Positions 60,729-64,000 of a stretch of 64,000 nt of DNA are shown one piece after another. The notes under the pieces were generated by a model that saw nothing but the letters and a program-made list of their open reading frames with translations, did no database searches and was not told where the DNA came from. Location of the stretch: contig NZ_JAPRAQ010000001.1 of assembly GCF_029989365.1 (NCBI RefSeq), positions 310,001 through 374,000 of the forward strand. The letters are read 5' to 3'. This stretch comes from Bradyrhizobium sp. Arg816 (GTDB lineage: Bacteria; Pseudomonadota; Alphaproteobacteria; Rhizobiales; Xanthobacteraceae). The first letter of the stretch is position 1. The number at the start of each line of letters is the position of its first letter. The translations under genes were made by a program, and so were the position numbers.

Positions 60729-61610
60729 TTAAGAGGCTCGCAGCGCGTTCGTCAGTGCAGACAGCGCAGCCGGCTGATGCTGACGACTGGGGTAATACAT
60801 GAAGAATCCGGGAATTGGCGGCGTCCAATCTTCCAGCACGCGAATAAGGCGACGTTTCGCAACATGCTCTGCGATCTGCTCTTCGAATGCGAGTCCCAGG
60901 CCGGCGCCGGCGAGTGCCGCCTGGATCACCAGGTGGGTATCGTCAATGATGAGCGGGCCACTCACGCCGACCGTGATCGCCTTTCGTCCTTTCTCGAATT
61001 CCCACCTGTATGGACCGCCCGGAAGACGCAGGCCTATGCATCGGTGGTCATTTAGATCCTTGGGTTTCCGAGGAATGCTTCGTGATGAAAAATAGCCAGG
61101 CGATCCGACCACCGCCAATCGCAATTCCTGGGTTACCCGCACCGCGATCATGTCTTTCTGAATGTACTCGCCAAGTTGAATGCCAGCGTCGAACTCACCC
61201 GCAACGAGATCGACGGGGCCAGTGACAGTAACGACGTCAAGAACGATATCGGGGTAGGCTTCCGCGAATGCCGTGAGCCGCGGCAACAACACCATCACGG
61301 CGGCCGACCGGGACATGACAATTCGAAGCCGCCCTGCAGGCCGGTGCCGAACGTTTCGGGCTTCGTTGATGGCACGAGCAATCTGCTCGAGTGCCGGAGA
61401 CAATTCTTTCAAGAGAGCTGCGCCTGCAGCGGTCGGTGCGACGCTCTTGGTCGTTCGAGCAAGAAGCTGCAGCTCGAGCCGTTGCTCGAGTCCCCGGATC
61501 GTGTGGCTCAGGGCAGACTGAGACACACCGATCTTTGCCGCAGCCCGCGTGAAGCTTCGTTCTCTGGCGACGATCGCAAACGTAGCGAGTTCGTTCAGTT
61601 CGTTTCTCAT
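60729..61610 (-). CDS. LysR-family transcriptional regulator
   Basis: A 293-residue LTTR: NELATFAIVARERSFTRAAA and SQSALSHTIRGLEQRLELQL form the DNA-binding helix; effector domain starts GRLRIVMSRSAAVMVLLPRL. A TCATAA-T-TTATGA repeat covers its start codon, pointing to autoregulation. It is divergent from the NTF2-like and MBL-fold genes and may control them. Confidence 0.9.
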   Translation of the reverse strand: MRNELNELATFAIVARERSFTRAAAKIGVSQSALSHTIRGLEQRLELQLLARTTKSVAPTAAGAALLKELSPALEQIARAINEARNVRHRPAGRLRIVMSRSAAVMVLLPRLTAFAEAYPDIVLDVVTVTGPVDLVAGEFDAGIQLGEYIQKDMIAVRVTQELRLAVVGSPGYFSSRSIPRKPKDLNDHRCIGLRLPGGPYRWEFEKGRKAITVGVSGPLIIDDTHLVIQAALAGAGLGLAFEEQIAEHVAKRRLIRVLEDWTPPIPGFFMYYPSRQHQPAALSALTNALRAS

Positions 61611-61619
61611 AATTTATGA
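61607..61619. promoter_or_regulatory. Inverted repeat over the LysR start codon
   Basis: TCATAA-T-TTATGA, 6-bp perfect arms, overlaps the start codon of the LysR gene at 61608-61610 and lies 158 bp before the divergent NTF2-like gene. Confidence 0.45.
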
Positions 61620-61776
61620 ATATCCCTCATGACCCCATGTCATTCAATGTGCCTATCCTCATAAGCTACTTTGTCCTAGGTTCGGTCAGCAAGAAAGACT
61701 TGAGGCAACAATCTGCAGGTTTCGGCCGGAGACGAAGCTTTCCAGCCACGCGCAGTTTCTTCCCGTTCCAAACGTT

Positions 61777-62160
61777 ATGGATAACAAGCCTATGGATACC
61801 GATGCTCGTGCCTTGCGCTCCCTGGCGCAGACCTATTTCGACAGCGCCTATGAATTGGATGCCGACAAATTCGCGTCTATATTTCATCCCTCCAGTTCCG
61901 TGACCAAGGTCGGCGACGACGGCAACGTGAGCGTGACGCCAATTGCGACGTGGCTGGCAGCTGTCCGCAATTTGAAAGCTCCGAAGCAACAGGGCCTGGA
62001 GCGCCAAGATCAGATCCTCTCGATTGACGTTGAGGGAGAGCTCGCGCTTTTGAAGCTGAAATTGCAAATTCCGCCGCGCTCCTTCACCGACATGTTGTCA
62101 TGCTTGAAGATCGAAGGAACCTGGAAGATCGCTCAGAAGGTGATGACTTCGAAAATCTGA
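61777..62160 (+). CDS. NTF2-like (SnoaL/lumazine-binding-type) protein
   Basis: A 127-residue cone-fold protein. LRSLAQTYFDSAYELDADKF and FHPSSSVTKVGDDG open it; LSIDVEGELALLKLKLQI and LSCLKIEGTWKIAQKVMTSK close it. Such proteins bind or process small molecules; function here is unknown. It precedes the MBL-fold hydrolase by 44 nt on the same strand. Confidence 0.75.
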   Translation: MDNKPMDTDARALRSLAQTYFDSAYELDADKFASIFHPSSSVTKVGDDGNVSVTPIATWLAAVRNLKAPKQQGLERQDQILSIDVEGELALLKLKLQIPPRSFTDMLSCLKIEGTWKIAQKVMTSKI

Positions 62161-62204
62161 CGACTTCGGTGTCGTTTTAAGAAAGTGAATCAACGCTTGT
62201 CGGG

Positions 62205-63020
62205 TTGTCCGTGAAAGTTCTGTCACAAAGCCCCAACACCCTGTGCTGCGCTTCGGGATCATGGAGGATTTGGTCACTCTCTGATGGATATGTCGACCTC
62301 CCCGCCGAATCCCTCAAACATCCAGGCAACAAAGTAGGCAGGCAGATCGAACCGCCTCAGCGGGACGCGTCGCTGGTTCGATTATCGGTCAACTGCTTCC
62401 TATTCGATCGCTCTGGCATGGATCGCGTCTTGATCGATTGTGGAGCGGGCGGGAGTTGGGACCCATCCATGGGTCACCTCGTGGAGGCGATGGCAGAGGC
62501 AGGCATCGACGCGTCATCGGTCACGATGATCGCCCTCACTCATGCTCATGGCGACCACATCAATGGTCTCCTGATGCCTGACGGTCGACGAGCCTTTAAT
62601 GACCTGAGGAAGATTGTGATAGGGGAAGACGCCGTCGAGGAGTTTCTTGCCGAGCCGGTGCTGGAGCAGTTTCGTTCGCTCCTTGCCCCCATTAACGGAG
62701 GAGATCGGCTGGCCGAACATTTACTGGCGGTGGATATACCTGGGCACGCTCGGGGCCATATGGGTTATCTCCTCAACGCTGACGAGGACGATGTCCTATT
62801 CTGCGGCGACCTCATCCACGTTCCCGCCGCACAGTTTTCCCGTCCGGACCTTACCTGGACCTATGACGATGACGAAGCCGTGGCGAGGGCTACCCGGATC
62901 AAGTTGCTCCAGGACGCAGCAAATGCGCAGACATGGCTGGCCGGCGCTCATTTGGGTCGACCAGGCATCGGCAGAGTGGTCGAAGAAGGACGAGGATATG
63001 CATTCATTCCGGTCGCGTAG
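62205..63020 (+). CDS. Metallo-beta-lactamase-fold hydrolase
   Basis: A 271-residue MBL-fold enzyme. The zinc motif THAHGDHINGL lies near residue 112, with GHARGHMGYLL and FCGDLIHVPA supplying further ligands. The fold resembles quorum-quenching lactonases and esterases. TTG at 62205 or GTG at 62211 may start it. Its substrate is not readable. It converges with the RidA gene. Confidence 0.85.
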   Translation: MSVKVLSQSPNTLCCASGSWRIWSLSDGYVDLPAESLKHPGNKVGRQIEPPQRDASLVRLSVNCFLFDRSGMDRVLIDCGAGGSWDPSMGHLVEAMAEAGIDASSVTMIALTHAHGDHINGLLMPDGRRAFNDLRKIVIGEDAVEEFLAEPVLEQFRSLLAPINGGDRLAEHLLAVDIPGHARGHMGYLLNADEDDVLFCGDLIHVPAAQFSRPDLTWTYDDDEAVARATRIKLLQDAANAQTWLAGAHLGRPGIGRVVEEGRGYAFIPVA

Positions 63021-63048
63021 CGGCCCATGAGCCCGCGCGATGGGCCGC
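63020..63048. terminator. Hairpin between convergent genes
   Basis: GCGGCCCAT and ATGGGCCGC pair perfectly (9 bp, loop of 11) between the MBL-fold gene stop and the RidA gene end. There is no T tract, so it may act as a bidirectional, Rho-assisted or RNA-stabilising terminator. Confidence 0.5.
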
Positions 63049-63072
63049 AGCACTCCTTCGCGCACGCCCTCG

Positions 63073-63504
63073 TCAGCGCGGGACGACGGCAGTCGCTTCG
63101 ATCTCGACGCGCGCGGATGGCTCGACGAGGCGCACCACCTGCACGAGCGCCATGCTGGGGTAGTGGGTGCCGACCACCTCGCGATAGGCCTTGCCGAGCG
63201 CCTTCAGATTCGCGGTGTATTCATCCATGTCGACGACATACCATGTCAGGCGCACGAGATGGTCCGGCCGCGCGCCCCCCTCTGCCAGGATCGCGACGAT
63301 GTTTTCGAGTGCCTGCCGGACCTGTGCGACAAACCCATCAGCAAACCGGCCTGCAATGTCCCAGCCGACGACACCACCCGTCACAACGAGACGTCCTTCC
63401 GCCATCATGCCGTTCGCGTACCCCTTCGGCTGCGGCCAGCCGCCGGGCTGAAGCACTTGCAGACCGCTCGCCGCGGGGCCTTCCGGCTTTCTCATCGTAG
63501 TCAT
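63073..63504 (-). CDS. RidA-family protein
   Basis: A 143-residue YjgF/RidA protein. GRLVVTGGVVGWDIAGRFAD and VRLTWYVVDMDEYTANLKAL fit; the C-terminal VEPSARVEIEATAVV contains the Arg and Glu typical of imine deaminases. It would hydrolyse reactive enamines or act in a catabolic pathway. It follows the acyl-CoA dehydrogenase gene by 18 nt. Confidence 0.88.
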   Translation of the reverse strand: MTTMRKPEGPAASGLQVLQPGGWPQPKGYANGMMAEGRLVVTGGVVGWDIAGRFADGFVAQVRQALENIVAILAEGGARPDHLVRLTWYVVDMDEYTANLKALGKAYREVVGTHYPSMALVQVVRLVEPSARVEIEATAVVPR

Positions 63505-63522
63505 GCGGGGCTCTCAATCCTC

Positions 63523-64000
63523 TCAGCGCGGCTTCAGGAGATCGCGCGCGACAATCAGTTTCTGGACCTCGGTCGCGCCCTCGTAGATGCGCAGCGCACG
63601 GATTTCGCGGTAAAGGCTTTCGACGATCTCACCCTTGCGCACGCCGCGGCCACCGAACATCTGGACGGCGCGGTCGATGACGCGCTGCGCGGTCTCGGTT
63701 GCCGTCAGCTTCGCCATTGCAGCTTCGCGCGTCGTCGGAAGCTTCTGGACGTCGCGGCGCCAGGCCGCGCGGTAGGTCAGGAGCGCGGCGGCGTCAGTCT
63801 CCGTCGCCATGTCGCCGAGCGCGGCCTGGGTCAGCTGGAGATCTCCCAGCGTCGCACCGAACATGTGCCGGCTGCGCGCATGCGACAGCGCTTCGTCGAG
63901 CGCTCGCCGGGCAAAGCCGAGGGCTGCAGCGGCGACCGATGCACGGAAAATATCCAGCGTCTGCATTGCGAGCTTGAACCCGCCGCCCGGCGCGGCGAGA
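63523..64000 (-). CDS. Acyl-CoA dehydrogenase (C-terminal part)
   Basis: About 158 residues of the C-terminal helical domain, continuing beyond the right edge. [55 protein letters not shown] and the terminal [20 protein letters not shown] are standard family segments. FAD-dependent oxidation of an acyl-CoA is the family role. With RidA it may belong to an amino-acid or branched-acid pathway outside the window. Confidence 0.9.
   Translation of the reverse strand, partial: LAAPGGGFKLAMQTLDIFRASVAAAALGFARRALDEALSHARSRHMFGATLGDLQLTQAALGDMATETDAAALLTYRAAWRRDVQKLPTTREAAMAKLTATETAQRVIDRAVQMFGGRGVRKGEIVESLYREIRALRIYEGATEVQKLIVARDLLKPR

Overview
The window looks like a chromosomal segment of a soil or plant-associated alphaproteobacterium, most likely a Bradyrhizobium or close relative. 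This rests on high GC, tightly overlapping gene starts (ATGA, TTGA), many ABC and TctC-type uptake systems, aromatic and furan catabolic genes, ureide genes and a complete Tad/Flp pilus locus. It is a genus-level impression from gene content, not a measured placement. I saw no rRNA, tRNA, CRISPR array or intact insertion sequence.

Left part (1-4.8 kb): the end of a branched-chain-amino-acid-type ABC operon (ATPase fragment, Tat-exported binding protein), an SDR dehydrogenase that runs into the next gene, a cupin dioxygenase resembling 2,4'-dihydroxyacetophenone dioxygenase, and a V4R-type regulator whose AAA+ module appears unable to work with sigma-54. Together they suggest uptake and cleavage of an aromatic compound.

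5-18.4 kb: a probable regulon marked by the palindrome TGATATATCA. It holds a class III aminotransferase, a divergent GntR/FCD regulator, two large-subunit-like proteins and one small subunit of the N,N-dimethylformamidase type, a four-gene ABC importer of the spermidine/putrescine type, a shikimate-dehydrogenase-like enzyme and an OtnC/OtnK pair. This is my best candidate for an undescribed catabolic system: import of an amide, hydrolysis, and disposal of its acid and amine parts.

18.5-28.4 kb: an IclR-controlled, translationally coupled operon (RraA-type aldolase, LeuC/LeuD-type hydro-lyase, class V aminotransferase, three-gene ABC importer, threonine-aldolase-like enzyme). It is flanked on both sides by decayed gene fragments. 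The enzyme set fits breakdown of a branched or methylene C5 amino acid to pyruvate, which is an inference.

28.9-42.5 kb: a furoate and furandicarboxylate cluster in the order hmfA-B-C-D-E plus an MFS carrier, with UbiD/UbiX-type hmfF/hmfG, AraC and LysR regulators, and a frameshifted TctC-type binding protein. A 29-bp element is shared between the hmfA and tctC upstream regions. No HMF oxidase (hmfH) is present.

42.7-46.6 kb: ureidoglycine aminohydrolase, ureidoglycolate lyase, a DctA-type carrier and a divergent LysR regulator, suggesting use of plant ureides.

46.8-60.4 kb: a Tad pilus locus with two Flp pilins, CpaA, CpaB, CpaE, CpaF, TadB, TadC, TadE/TadG-like proteins, the secretin CpaC, a small lipoprotein and TadD. 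An isoprenylcysteine-methyltransferase-like membrane enzyme lies inside the operon. The right end (60.7-64 kb) has a LysR regulator, an NTF2-like protein, a metallo-beta-lactamase-fold hydrolase, a RidA protein and the end of an acyl-CoA dehydrogenase.
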